Source: Flavobacteriaceae bacterium (GTDB lineage: Bacteria > Bacteroidota > Bacteroidia > Flavobacteriales > Flavobacteriaceae). From it: a DNA stretch of 64,000 nucleotides. A program made the position numbers and the translations under genes. Every line of letters starts with the position of its first letter. Position 1 is the stretch's first letter. The notes under the pieces were generated by a model, which was not told the DNA's origin, made no database searches, and saw only the letters and a list, made by a program, of their open reading frames with translations. The DNA lies in the NCBI GenBank assembly GCA_002746415.1, contig NVXD01000005.1:107581-171580 (forward strand), written 5' to 3'. Positions 1 to 8,317 of this stretch are shown piece after piece.

Positions 1-853
1 TATCAATTACATCTATTTGAGCACGTAGATTATTCAATTCATTATTGTAATCGATCTGTTGATCTGTTTCTTTCCTGATCTTTAAATCTCTCATGATTTG
101 CTTTAATACGGTTGGTGTCACCTGCTGCGCAGCATCACTCCATGCATTGTCAGGATCAAAATGTGTTTCGATCATCAACCCATCAAAATTTAAATCCAAT
201 GCAGTCTGCGACACATCAAAAATCATATCTCTTTTCCCCGTAATGTGTGAAGGATCACAAATCAATGGCAAATCAGGAAATCTGTTTTGAAACTCAATTG
301 CCAATTGCCATTCTGGAATATTTCTATATTTTGTTTTTTCATAAGTTGAAAAACCTCTATGGATAGCTCCCAAATTTTTAATCCCAGCTGTATGCAATCT
401 TTCTATACCTCCTAACCAAAGTGATAAATCTGGATTTACAGGATTTTTCACCAATACAGTTTTATCAGTTCCTTCCAAGGCATCTGCAATTTCCTGCATA
501 ATAAAAGGACTTACTGTAGAGCGCGCTCCAATCCATAGCATATCAATATCATATTCCAATGCCAATTTTACATGTGCAGCATTGGCCACTTCAGTTGTCG
601 TTTTTAAACCAGTTTCTTCCTTAACTTTTTGTAACCACTTTAGGCCCAAAGCTCCTACACCTTCAAAATTTCCTGGTCGAGTTCTTGGTTTCCAGATCCC
701 TGCACGGTAATAATTTACATCTGTATCTTTCAACTCATGTGCAATTCTTAATACTTGCTCTTCGGTTTCCGCACTACAAGGTCCTGCAATCACTAAAGGA
801 TGGTCTAACTTCATATCATCTAACCAAGACCTCATTTGTTTTGAATTTTCCAT
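1..853 (-). CDS. Bifunctional DAHP synthase / chorismate mutase, 3' end outside window
   Basis: The gene starts at the ATG at 851-853 and runs off the left edge, so 284 codons are visible. The N-terminal part reads as a type I-beta 3-deoxy-7-phosphoheptulonate synthase (condensing PEP and erythrose 4-phosphate, first step of the shikimate pathway): it has VIAGPCSAE near the start, then KPRTRPGNFEG and later LICDPSHITGKRD. The last visible residues, LNNLRAQIDVID, match the first helix of an AroQ chorismate mutase, so a C-terminal mutase domain must continue outside the window. It lies 9 bp after tyrA and is the last visible gene of the pheA-aminotransferase-tyrA operon. The fusion would join pathway entry to the chorismate branch point. 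Family assignment is firm; the mutase domain is inferred from its first helix. Confidence 0.9.
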   Translation of the reverse strand, partial: MENSKQMRSWLDDMKLDHPLVIAGPCSAETEEQVLRIAHELKDTDVNYYRAGIWKPRTRPGNFEGVGALGLKWLQKVKEETGLKTTTEVANAAHVKLALEYDIDMLWIGARSTVSPFIMQEIADALEGTDKTVLVKNPVNPDLSLWLGGIERLHTAGIKNLGAIHRGFSTYEKTKYRNIPEWQLAIEFQNRFPDLPLICDPSHITGKRDMIFDVSQTALDLNFDGLMIETHFDPDNAWSDAAQQVTPTVLKQIMRDLKIRKETDQQIDYNNELNNLRAQIDVID

Positions 854-862
854 TTCTAAGTT

Positions 863-1723
863 CTAATTTTTATTTTGTGGTATTCCTTTTAATATTTCTT
901 TAATTTTATTGGCATTGTCCATTTCACTATAAATACGCTCGTATTCATCATTCTCCAACATCTCCTTAAAAGTTTCCAAATTATGGATATACTCTTCCAA
1001 AGTCTCTATGACATTATCCTTGTTTTGCTCAAAAATAGGTGTCCACATTGCGGGCGAACTTTTTGCCAAACGCACTGTACTTTCAAATCCACTCCCGGCC
1101 ATATCAAAAATATCACTCTCGTTCCTCTCTTTATCAATTACAGTTTTTCCTAACATAAAAGAACTGATATGAGACAAATGAGAAACATAGGCAATATGTT
1201 TGTCATGTGCTTCTGGATTCATATACCTAATTCGCATGCCCAGTTGTTGAAAAATGGCCAGTGCTTTTTCTTGTATTCTAAATGACGTTTTCTCAATCTC
1301 ACAAATTATATTTGTTTTCCCCTTATACAATCCTTCAATAGCAGCCGAAGGTCCTGAGAACTCCGTACCAGATATAGGATGACACGCCAAAAAATTCTTT
1401 CTCTTTGGGTGGTTTTCTACCGCTTTGCAAATATTAAACTTTGTAGAGCCAGCATCAAAAACAATAGCATCAGAATTTACGATGTCCAAAATCTTTGGCA
1501 GCTCCTCTACTAGAGCATTTACTGGAATACTCACAACGACAACATCAGCCAAAGACAGGTCCTCATAAGTAGCCTTTACATCAATAATATTCAATGTCAA
1601 TGCTTCATCCAAATGAGCATTATTGGCATCAATTCCATATATTTTGGCTTCAGGGTTTAGTTGTTTCATATCCCTAGCCATAGAACCACCAATTAATCCG
1701 ACACCAATTATAAATACATTCAT
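863..1723 (-). CDS. tyrA: Prephenate dehydrogenase
   Basis: The product (286 aa) should oxidatively decarboxylate prephenate to 4-hydroxyphenylpyruvate for tyrosine synthesis. It has an N-terminal Rossmann fold with GVGLIGG at residues 7-13 and an acidic residue at the end of strand two (D32), which favours NAD+ over NADP+. The conserved prephenate-site segment HPISGTEFSGP lies mid-protein. No chorismate mutase or ACT domain is present, consistent with the mutase being carried by the neighbouring DAHP synthase. It sits 40 bp after the aminotransferase gene and 9 bp before the DAHP synthase gene, within an operon preceded by a Phe/Tyr-rich leader peptide. Confidence 0.93.
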   Translation of the reverse strand: MNVFIIGVGLIGGSMARDMKQLNPEAKIYGIDANNAHLDEALTLNIIDVKATYEDLSLADVVVVSIPVNALVEELPKILDIVNSDAIVFDAGSTKFNICKAVENHPKRKNFLACHPISGTEFSGPSAAIEGLYKGKTNIICEIEKTSFRIQEKALAIFQQLGMRIRYMNPEAHDKHIAYVSHLSHISSFMLGKTVIDKERNESDIFDMAGSGFESTVRLAKSSPAMWTPIFEQNKDNVIETLEEYIHNLETFKEMLENDEYERIYSEMDNANKIKEILKGIPQNKN

Positions 1724-1763
1724 TTTTTCTTTCCTAACCGCTACTAATGCGGAGCATATATTA

Positions 1764-2906
1764 TTAAAATCTACTTATTGCCTCTTTTATTTTTTCCTCT
1801 GTTACACATAATGAAAATCTAATGTACCCTTCTCCATTGCTTCCAAAAATAGTCCCAGGAGCAATAAAAATATTCTTGTCATATAATATCTCATTAACAA
1901 ATTGCTCTGCTGATGCAATACCAGCCGGTAATTTGGCCCAAACAAACATGCCCACTGCATTTTCATCATAAGTGCAATTCAATTTATCTACCAACTGAAA
2001 CATTAATTTTCTTCTAGAAGTATATAGCTCATCTAAAGCATTAAACCATTCTTTACCACTTTGTAATGCCGCAATAGCCCCTTTCTGAATTCCATAAAAC
2101 ATCCCAGAATCCATATTACTTTTCACTTTTAGAATGGCATTTATATGCGCTTCACTTCCTAAGACCATTCCCACTCTCCAACCTGCCATATTAAAGGTCT
2201 TACTCAGTGAATTAAGTTCTAAAGCTGTTTCTTTTGCACCATCAATAGACAGCATACTAATTGGTTCCGCATTCAAAACAAAACTATATGGGTTGTCATT
2301 GACCAACAAAATATTGTTTTCTAATGCAAAATCCACCAATTCTTTCAACTGCTCTTTCGTGGCAATTGCTCCTGTTGGCATATGCGGGTAACATGTCCAC
2401 ATTAATTTTACCTTGGACAAATCTTGCTTTTTCAACTCAGCCAAATCTGGAAACCATCCATTTTCAGCCTCCAAATCATAATATTTTGGTTCACCCCCAA
2501 CCAATTTGGTAACTGATGTGTACGTTGGATATCCAGGATTAGGAATCAACACCTCATCACCAGAATTTAAAAAGGCCATGCTAATGTGCATAATACCCTC
2601 TTTAGAACCCATTAACGGTAGTATTTCATTAAATGGATTGGCATCCACTCCAAACTTCTCCTTATAAAAAGAAGCTATTGCCTCTCTTAGCTCTGGCAGC
2701 CCCTGATAACTTTGATATTGATGTGCATTGTCATGACTAAGCGCCTCTTGCACCACTTGAATCACATCTTTAGAAGGTGCTAAGTCTGGACTCCCTATTC
2801 CCATATTAATAATGGGTTTTCCATCTGCCATAAGGCCACGAACTTCACGCAACTTTTTAGAGAAATAATATTCCTGAACCGTTTTTAATCTATCTGCAGT
2901 AATCAT
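1764..2906 (-). CDS. Class I/II PLP aminotransferase, probably aromatic
   Basis: A 380-aa fold-type I aminotransferase. The PLP-binding lysine is K236 in SLSKTFNMAGWRVG, with the cofactor-ring aspartate in VNDNPYSF (D204) and the substrate-loop segment YPHMPTGA. The family alone cannot settle the substrate. Its position between pheA and tyrA, overlapping the pheA stop by 4 bp (ATGA), makes transamination of phenylpyruvate and 4-hydroxyphenylpyruvate to Phe and Tyr the likely role. Alternatives are an aspartate or LL-diaminopimelate aminotransferase. Translational coupling to pheA is expected from the overlap. Confidence 0.85.
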   Translation of the reverse strand: MITADRLKTVQEYYFSKKLREVRGLMADGKPIINMGIGSPDLAPSKDVIQVVQEALSHDNAHQYQSYQGLPELREAIASFYKEKFGVDANPFNEILPLMGSKEGIMHISMAFLNSGDEVLIPNPGYPTYTSVTKLVGGEPKYYDLEAENGWFPDLAELKKQDLSKVKLMWTCYPHMPTGAIATKEQLKELVDFALENNILLVNDNPYSFVLNAEPISMLSIDGAKETALELNSLSKTFNMAGWRVGMVLGSEAHINAILKVKSNMDSGMFYGIQKGAIAALQSGKEWFNALDELYTSRRKLMFQLVDKLNCTYDENAVGMFVWAKLPAGIASAEQFVNEILYDKNIFIAPGTIFGSNGEGYIRFSLCVTEEKIKEAISRF

Positions 2907-3733
2907 AATAATCGTCCATTTTTATACTCCCCCAACACATTAAAATCTTCAGACATTATTTCCAATAATGCTTTAGCTTTTTCAAACTGCGCATGCTTTT
3001 CAAAAGTAACATCAACAAAAAAGGTATATTTCCATGGCGTTTCTATTACTGGTAAGGACTGTATTTTAGTCAAATTCAAATTACAATCACTCATCACATT
3101 TAGTACCGCCGCCAAACTTCCTCTTTTATGGGCCGTAATAAATCTAAGTGACGCCTTGTCTATTTCTTTTTCAGGTAGTGGTTTATTTTCTGTTTTTATA
3201 ATCACAAAGCGCGTGGAATTATTTTTAATGGTCTGTATTTCATTCGAAATAATCCCTAAACCATACAAATCTGCTGCTACTTTTGGCGCAATGGCAGCAA
3301 CCCCCTTTAACTCCTTATCTTGAATATGCTTTGCCGTTTCTGCAGTATCCACATCCTCCATTAATTTAATATGCGGGTACTTTTTCAAAAATTCTTTACA
3401 CTGCAATAAAGCCATAGGATGTGATCGTACCTCAACAATATCACCAATGACTTGACCTTTTAAAGCCATTAAATTGTGATGAATCTTTAAATAGTGCTCC
3501 CCTATAATGTGCAACTTATTCTTAGCAATCAATGCATAATTGGGAATTATAGAGCCTGCTATGGAATTTTCAATGGCCATAACCCCTTTATCCGCTGTTT
3601 TGTTGATAAGGTGCTCTACCATAGCATCAAAGGACATACATTCTACCAATTCTACATCATCACCAAAATATTCCTTGGCCACTTGATGATGGTTAGATCC
3701 TTTTATTCCCTGTATAGCTATTTTTAAGCTCAT
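2903..3733 (-). CDS. pheA: Prephenate dehydratase with C-terminal ACT domain
   Basis: The product (276 aa) converts prephenate to phenylpyruvate. The catalytic TRF motif is at 174-176, inside a dehydratase domain covering about residues 1-180. An ACT domain follows at about 195-270. The usual Phe-binding ESRP motif of the ACT domain reads QSLP here (225-228), so feedback control may differ from the enterobacterial enzyme. There is no N-terminal chorismate mutase domain, unlike E. coli PheA. It is the first structural gene of the operon and begins about 70 bp after a Rho-independent attenuator whose leader peptide is rich in Phe and Tyr. Confidence 0.93.
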   Translation of the reverse strand: MSLKIAIQGIKGSNHHQVAKEYFGDDVELVECMSFDAMVEHLINKTADKGVMAIENSIAGSIIPNYALIAKNKLHIIGEHYLKIHHNLMALKGQVIGDIVEVRSHPMALLQCKEFLKKYPHIKLMEDVDTAETAKHIQDKELKGVAAIAPKVAADLYGLGIISNEIQTIKNNSTRFVIIKTENKPLPEKEIDKASLRFITAHKRGSLAAVLNVMSDCNLNLTKIQSLPVIETPWKYTFFVDVTFEKHAQFEKAKALLEIMSEDFNVLGEYKNGRLL

Positions 3734-3800
3734 TTAACGTATTCTTTAACAAGACCCTATCTTTTACACTTGGTCCATTTTTCAGTTTTCTAAAAATTGC

Positions 3801-3832
3801 AAAATAAAAAAGTCCCATTTTCACGGGACTTT
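3801..3832 (-). terminator. Attenuator terminator of the phe/tyr operon
   Basis: On the minus strand AAAGTCCC (3832-3825), an 8-nt loop and GGGACTTT (3816-3809) form an 8-bp stem followed by a T-rich tract (to about 3801). It lies upstream of pheA, not after a gene, and downstream of the leader peptide, which is the position of a transcription attenuator. Its 5' arm plus loop bases (AGTCCCGT, 3830-3823) is exactly complementary to ACGGGACT (3873-3866) at the end of the leader peptide gene, giving a competing antiterminator. Confidence 0.85.
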
Positions 3833-3858
3833 CATTATCTATATATTTTTAAAATATG

Positions 3859-3930
3859 CTAGAGCAGTCCCGTACTTCTTTGAAAAAAGAAGTAGAAATA
3901 AAAACTGTTCCAAAAATATTGCTTTGTCAT
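3859..3930 (-). CDS. Phe/Tyr-rich attenuator leader peptide, 23 aa
   Basis: A short reading frame from ATG (3930-3928) to TAG (3861-3859). Residues 5-16 read YFWNSFYFYFFF: six Phe, three Tyr and one Trp in 12 residues, which has no plausible structural use but is typical of regulatory leader peptides. The codons TAC TTC TTT (3894-3886) also pair perfectly with AAAGAAGTA (3881-3873). The gene therefore carries segments 1 and 2 of a four-segment attenuator: 1:2 as above, 2:3 ACGGGACT with AGTCCCGT, 3:4 the terminator. Ribosome stalling at Phe or Tyr codons would free segment 2 and allow read-through into pheA. The peptide is in the place of enterobacterial pheL but I claim no homology. Confidence 0.85.
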   Translation of the reverse strand: MTKQYFWNSFYFYFFFQRSTGLL

Positions 3931-3947
3931 TTTCTTATAAACTTTGG

Positions 3948-3955
3948 CTAAGATA
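3948..3955 (-). promoter_or_regulatory. Possible -7 box for the phe/tyr operon
   Basis: TATCTTAG on the minus strand, one base off the Bacteroidota -7 consensus TAnnTTTG, 17 bp before the leader peptide ATG. No convincing -33 TTG was found at the usual distance. Placement fits the leader transcript; the call is tentative. Confidence 0.35.
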
Positions 3956-4050
3956 ACAATTAAATTTAATAATCATGTTTTCCATTTATTTTTTTGATTA
4001 CCAGTGATTTTACTAGAATCTTTTATGGCTTACTTTGATATGTTATTTCC

Positions 4051-4058
4051 TATTTTTG
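4051..4058 (+). promoter_or_regulatory. Candidate -7 box for gldA
   Basis: TATTTTTG matches the Bacteroidota -7 consensus TAnnTTTG exactly and ends 16 bp before the chosen gldA ATG (4075), implying a very short 5' leader. A TTG at 4035-4037 is closer than the usual -33 spacing. Confidence 0.4.
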
Positions 4059-4074
4059 ATACAAATTTGTGACT

Positions 4075-4968
4075 ATGTCCATAATCGTTAAGAATATCAC
4101 TAAAATTTTTGGCAATCAAAAAGCCTTGGATAATATTTCCTTTTCTATAAATAAAGGAGAAATTGTTGGGTTTCTGGGACCTAATGGAGCTGGGAAGTCT
4201 ACACTAATGAAAATATTGACCACCTACAGTGTGGCAGATGAAGGTGACGTAGAAATAAACACTTTTGATGTCATAAAAAACCAAAAAAAAGTGCAAAAAA
4301 GCATAGGGTACCTCCCAGAACACAACCCTTTGTATTTAGACATGTATGTAAAAGAATATCTTGAGTTTAATGCCGATGTATATAAAACCAATAAAAGCAG
4401 AATTGTTGAGGTTATTGAACAAACTGGCTTAATGCCCGAATCTCATAAAAAAATAGGGCATCTTTCCAAAGGATATCGTCAGCGGGTTGGATTGGCCGCC
4501 GCACTGCTACATAATCCAGAAGTATTAATTTTAGATGAACCTACTACAGGCTTAGACCCAAACCAGCTTTTGGAAATACGTAAATTAATAAAAGAGATTG
4601 GCAAAGAAAAAACCATTCTCTTATCTACCCATATTATGAAAGAGGTTGAGGCTGTTTGCGACCGTGTCATCATAATCAACAAAGGCGTTTTGGTGGCAGA
4701 TAAAAAAATGAACGAACTTAGGGAAGCCAATGAGCAAGTTATTGAAGTAGAATTTGATTACCGTGTGGAAGAACAATTATTACAACAATTGCCACATACC
4801 GCAACAATAAAGAATACTGGTGGCTTTGTTTATGAAATCACCTTCAACACGGCTAAAGACATGCGTCCGGCGGTATTTGACTTTGCCCATGACAACCAAC
4901 TAAAAACACTGCAGCTGAGTAGAAAAAATAAGAATTTGGAAAGTTTGTTTATCGAGTTGACAAGTTAG
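4075..4968 (+). CDS. gldA: Gliding motility-associated ABC transporter ATPase GldA
   Basis: The product (297 aa from the ATG at 4075; an in-frame GTG at 4069 is a weaker start) is the cytoplasmic ATPase of an ABC transporter. Visible motifs are Walker A GPNGAGKS (35-42), signature LSKGYRQRV (130-138) and Walker B LILDEP (151-156). Length and sequence fit GldA, which works with the GldF and GldG membrane proteins in Bacteroidota gliding; those partner genes are not in this window. The gene stands alone, divergent from the phe/tyr operon and convergent with the DUF2723 gene. A generic ABC-2 exporter ATPase is the alternative. Confidence 0.82.
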   Translation: MSIIVKNITKIFGNQKALDNISFSINKGEIVGFLGPNGAGKSTLMKILTTYSVADEGDVEINTFDVIKNQKKVQKSIGYLPEHNPLYLDMYVKEYLEFNADVYKTNKSRIVEVIEQTGLMPESHKKIGHLSKGYRQRVGLAAALLHNPEVLILDEPTTGLDPNQLLEIRKLIKEIGKEKTILLSTHIMKEVEAVCDRVIIINKGVLVADKKMNELREANEQVIEVEFDYRVEEQLLQQLPHTATIKNTGGFVYEITFNTAKDMRPAVFDFAHDNQLKTLQLSRKNKNLESLFIELTS

Positions 4969-5024
4969 AATTTCCTCAAATAATAGCGTAGCACTTTGTT
5001 AAATTGATTCGCCAGTCTTTCTTT

Positions 5025-8000
5025 TTATCTCTCCACAAAATGACTGAACTCATCTAAATATACATTAAAAACTGAGGTCTCTTTTTTAGCTAATTCCTGA
5101 TCCATATTTTCGTTGAGAATAGTTATAATTCGCTGATATGCAAGGAGGTCTGCAATGATATTTTCAATGTTTCTATATTGCTGTTTTAAGGGGACATTTG
5201 CATAATATTCCAAACGCTCCTGATATACAATTTTGAGCTTATGAAATAATTTTCTTGCCTTTAGGGTTTCCCCAACTTTATAATAACCATCTACAAAAGG
5301 TTCTACAAATGTGTAATATTCAAAATACGCTAGCGGTAGGTTTTCTATAGCAATATCTAAAACATCTTTTGCCTTGTCAATTTTATTTTCTTTGATAAGC
5401 GTCTCTACCAAACGAGCGATACTAATTCTGAAAGACACACCACCTTGCCTTCTAGTCTGGGGGTCATGGTAAATATTTGGATTGCCTGAATTTCCCCATT
5501 CCCATTTTTTGACTATGTCGTACATTAAATCTCCATCTATTCGACCCTTATCAAAAATACTTTGGTTTTTGGTTTTTATGGGTACCAATTTATATACCAA
5601 ACCATCTAATTGTAAATAATCTAACATCCATAAATATTCCTCTTCATCAAAGCTTCCTCCAGAAAAGTAAATAGAACGTTTCCAATCATTATTAGCAATA
5701 ATATCCAACATCATTACTCTGCCTTTACTAATGCCTGTTTTAGGCAAATCAATATCTATATAATCCACAATAAGAGCAGTATCTTTTTCCTTTACCAATC
5801 CACTTTCTAAAACATTCTTTTTGTGAACTGGAATGCGTATTTTGTTGGTAGGATAATAAACCATATTTAAATAGCCTTCGGGATAATCCAATACATCTGC
5901 TCCTTCCTTTTCTAAAAGACTTTTTATTTTTGTTTGTGGCTTGTCACTTGCTACCCAATTCATAAAGTCTTTTACGAGCCATCGTTTATCCGTCAACGGT
6001 TTATAATATATAGCATCACGAGAACCATATCTGTATAGTTCATGAATCAATTGAGAGGGAATTGGATCGCTCTCATAGGCTTTCCGTTTCATTTGGTCGA
6101 TGTACCAAGAAAAGTTTAAATATCCTGAAATAATGATTCGCGTATCCGTTCTGTATCCCTCAATTTCTTGAGCGTACCACAATGGAAAGGTATCATTGTC
6201 CCCAATTGTAAATAGAATGGCTCCTGAATCTTCCTGAGTAGAATCTAAATATGCTTTAGACATGGACAAGGCAGTAAACCTATTGGAACGGTCATGGTCA
6301 TCCCAGTTCTGATGTCCCATTACACCAGGAACTGCAAAAAGGCAAATTATAGTGATGACTGGAGCTACTATTTTTGAAGGAATCCGTTTAATAAATTCGT
6401 CAAATAGTCCATAAACACCTAAGCCAATCCAAATTGCAAAAATGTAGAAGGATCCCACCAGAGAATAATCCCGTTCACGAACTTGGAAAATAGCGGGATT
6501 TGTATAAAACTGTATAGCAATACCTGTAAATACAAAAAAAACAAAGAGCACCCAAAATTGCTTAGGGTCTCTAACGATTTGAAAAACTATTCCAATAATT
6601 CCCAAAATTAGAGGTAAAAAGAAATAGGTATTTCTGCCTTTATTGTTCTTAACGGCACTTGATAGGTTCTCTTGACTTCCCAATCGCCAATTGTCTACAA
6701 AATTAATACCACTGAGCCAATTGCCATTATCATCATACTTTCCCTGAATGTCATTTTGTCTACCAACAAAATTCCACATAAAATAGCGCCAATACATATA
6801 TCCAAACTGGAATTTAAACATATATTCCACATTCTCCCATACAGAAGGAGGAGCTACATCAATATAATCACTAAAATCATTTAGAAAATCAATATACTTC
6901 TTAGCACCAATTTCGCCTTGTAAGTATTCTTTTTTAAATTGATTCACTATTGTTTGCAACTCCGTATTCGACTGATATATTGGTTTTATCTTAAATTCCA
7001 ATTCGCCAAAATATTCGATGTATTCGGCGGCATTTCTATCACTCCACATACGTGGCAATATGCCCATATGGTTTTTATTTGGATCCCTATAGGCATTCTT
7101 GTAATGGTTTACAATGATGTATTTTCCTGATTTCACATCCCGTTCATATTTAGGTTTATCGTCTCTTTCCTCTCCCATTGAAGCAAACATATCTGAATAA
7201 TAGGCGCCATAAAATGGGCTATCAGTACTAGAATACTGCTCTCTATTATAGTAGGCCAATAAGGAACGGGCATCGGAAGGATCATTCTCATTAATGACTA
7301 CTTTAGCACTAGCCCGTATGGGTAGCATTAACCATGAGGAGAAACCTAAGCACAAAAACAAACTACAAAGCGCAAGTGTATTTGCATTTCTATACTTCTT
7401 TTTATTAGTGTAACGTAAAATAAGGTAGAAGAACAATACAAACATGACTCCCATAATAATGCTTCCTGAATTAAATGGTAATCCCATAATGTTGACAAAA
7501 AAGACCTCACTCCACCCAAACAATTTCAGCACATAGGTCAAAGAAAATTTGAAGACCAACATTAAGACTGCCACTACAGTAATATTAGCAATCAAAAAAT
7601 TCTTTACCGTAGTCGTTTCATATTTTTTAAAGTAATACAGCAAACCAAGCGAGGGAATAGCTAAAAAACCCATAAACTGTATTCCAAAAGTTAGTCCCAC
7701 CACAAAAGAAATTAGCACCAACCAACGGTTACCTCTTGGAGTATGCAAACTGTCCGTCCATTTAATCCCCAACCATAAGAGCAATGCCATAATAAAACTG
7801 GCTGAAGCGTACACTTCAGTTTCTGTTGCATTGAACCAAAAACTATCAGAATAAGTAAAAGCAAGGGAACCCACTAATCCACTTACCAAAACCATGATGG
7901 ACTCGAGATTGGTTAACATCTCTTTTCTAGAAATTAATTTTCTAGTAAAATTGGTAATGGTCCAATACATAAAAAGAATTGTAAAGGCACTAGATAGTAC

Positions 8001-8252
8001 TGAAACATAGTTAACACATTTTGCTATTTGTTTGGGCTCAAGGGCAAACATGGAGAAAAAAGCCCCAATAATTTGCAACAAAGGCGCACCCGGCGAATGT
8101 GCCACTTGCAATTTAGAGGAGGTAGCAATGTATTCACCAGCATCCCAAAAACTAACTGTTGGGGCTACTGTTATACTATAGGTGAGGAATGCTATAAAAA
8201 AAACAACCCATCCAAAAATGATATTCCAATTCTTAAAGTTTATTGCAAACAT
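5025..8252 (-). CDS. DUF2723 family membrane protein (GT117-like glycosyltransferase)
   Basis: A large polytopic inner-membrane protein (1075 aa from the ATG at 8252; an in-frame TTG lies 21 bp upstream). About ten hydrophobic segments fill the first half. Near the N-terminus is VSFWDAGEYIA, where the acidic DxxE pair in the first periplasmic loop resembles the catalytic loop of GT-C glycosyltransferases. The C-terminal half is soluble, with TPR-like helices in the last 150 residues. DUF2723 proteins are classed with the TMEM260-related GT117 family, so transfer of a sugar to secreted proteins or surface glycans is plausible but inferred. It starts 65 bp after the stop of the LuxR-type gene. 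Confidence 0.85.
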   Translation of the reverse strand: MFAINFKNWNIIFGWVVFFIAFLTYSITVAPTVSFWDAGEYIATSSKLQVAHSPGAPLLQIIGAFFSMFALEPKQIAKCVNYVSVLSSAFTILFMYWTITNFTRKLISRKEMLTNLESIMVLVSGLVGSLAFTYSDSFWFNATETEVYASASFIMALLLWLGIKWTDSLHTPRGNRWLVLISFVVGLTFGIQFMGFLAIPSLGLLYYFKKYETTTVKNFLIANITVVAVLMLVFKFSLTYVLKLFGWSEVFFVNIMGLPFNSGSIIMGVMFVLFFYLILRYTNKKKYRNANTLALCSLFLCLGFSSWLMLPIRASAKVVINENDPSDARSLLAYYNREQYSSTDSPFYGAYYSDMFASMGEERDDKPKYERDVKSGKYIIVNHYKNAYRDPNKNHMGILPRMWSDRNAAEYIEYFGELEFKIKPIYQSNTELQTIVNQFKKEYLQGEIGAKKYIDFLNDFSDYIDVAPPSVWENVEYMFKFQFGYMYWRYFMWNFVGRQNDIQGKYDDNGNWLSGINFVDNWRLGSQENLSSAVKNNKGRNTYFFLPLILGIIGIVFQIVRDPKQFWVLFVFFVFTGIAIQFYTNPAIFQVRERDYSLVGSFYIFAIWIGLGVYGLFDEFIKRIPSKIVAPVITIICLFAVPGVMGHQNWDDHDRSNRFTALSMSKAYLDSTQEDSGAILFTIGDNDTFPLWYAQEIEGYRTDTRIIISGYLNFSWYIDQMKRKAYESDPIPSQLIHELYRYGSRDAIYYKPLTDKRWLVKDFMNWVASDKPQTKIKSLLEKEGADVLDYPEGYLNMVYYPTNKIRIPVHKKNVLESGLVKEKDTALIVDYIDIDLPKTGISKGRVMMLDIIANNDWKRSIYFSGGSFDEEEYLWMLDYLQLDGLVYKLVPIKTKNQSIFDKGRIDGDLMYDIVKKWEWGNSGNPNIYHDPQTRRQGGVSFRISIARLVETLIKENKIDKAKDVLDIAIENLPLAYFEYYTFVEPFVDGYYKVGETLKARKLFHKLKIVYQERLEYYANVPLKQQYRNIENIIADLLAYQRIITILNENMDQELAKKETSVFNVYLDEFSHFVER

Positions 8253-8317
8253 TGTAATGAATTCTTGTAACAAAGAACCCTTGAAAAACCTTAAAAGGGA
8301 AGCATAAGAGGTAGGGA

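Noticed and set aside
8278..8299. CCCTT/AAGGG hairpin between the DUF2723 and LuxR genes
   Set aside because: Only 5 bp with a long loop; too weak to support.
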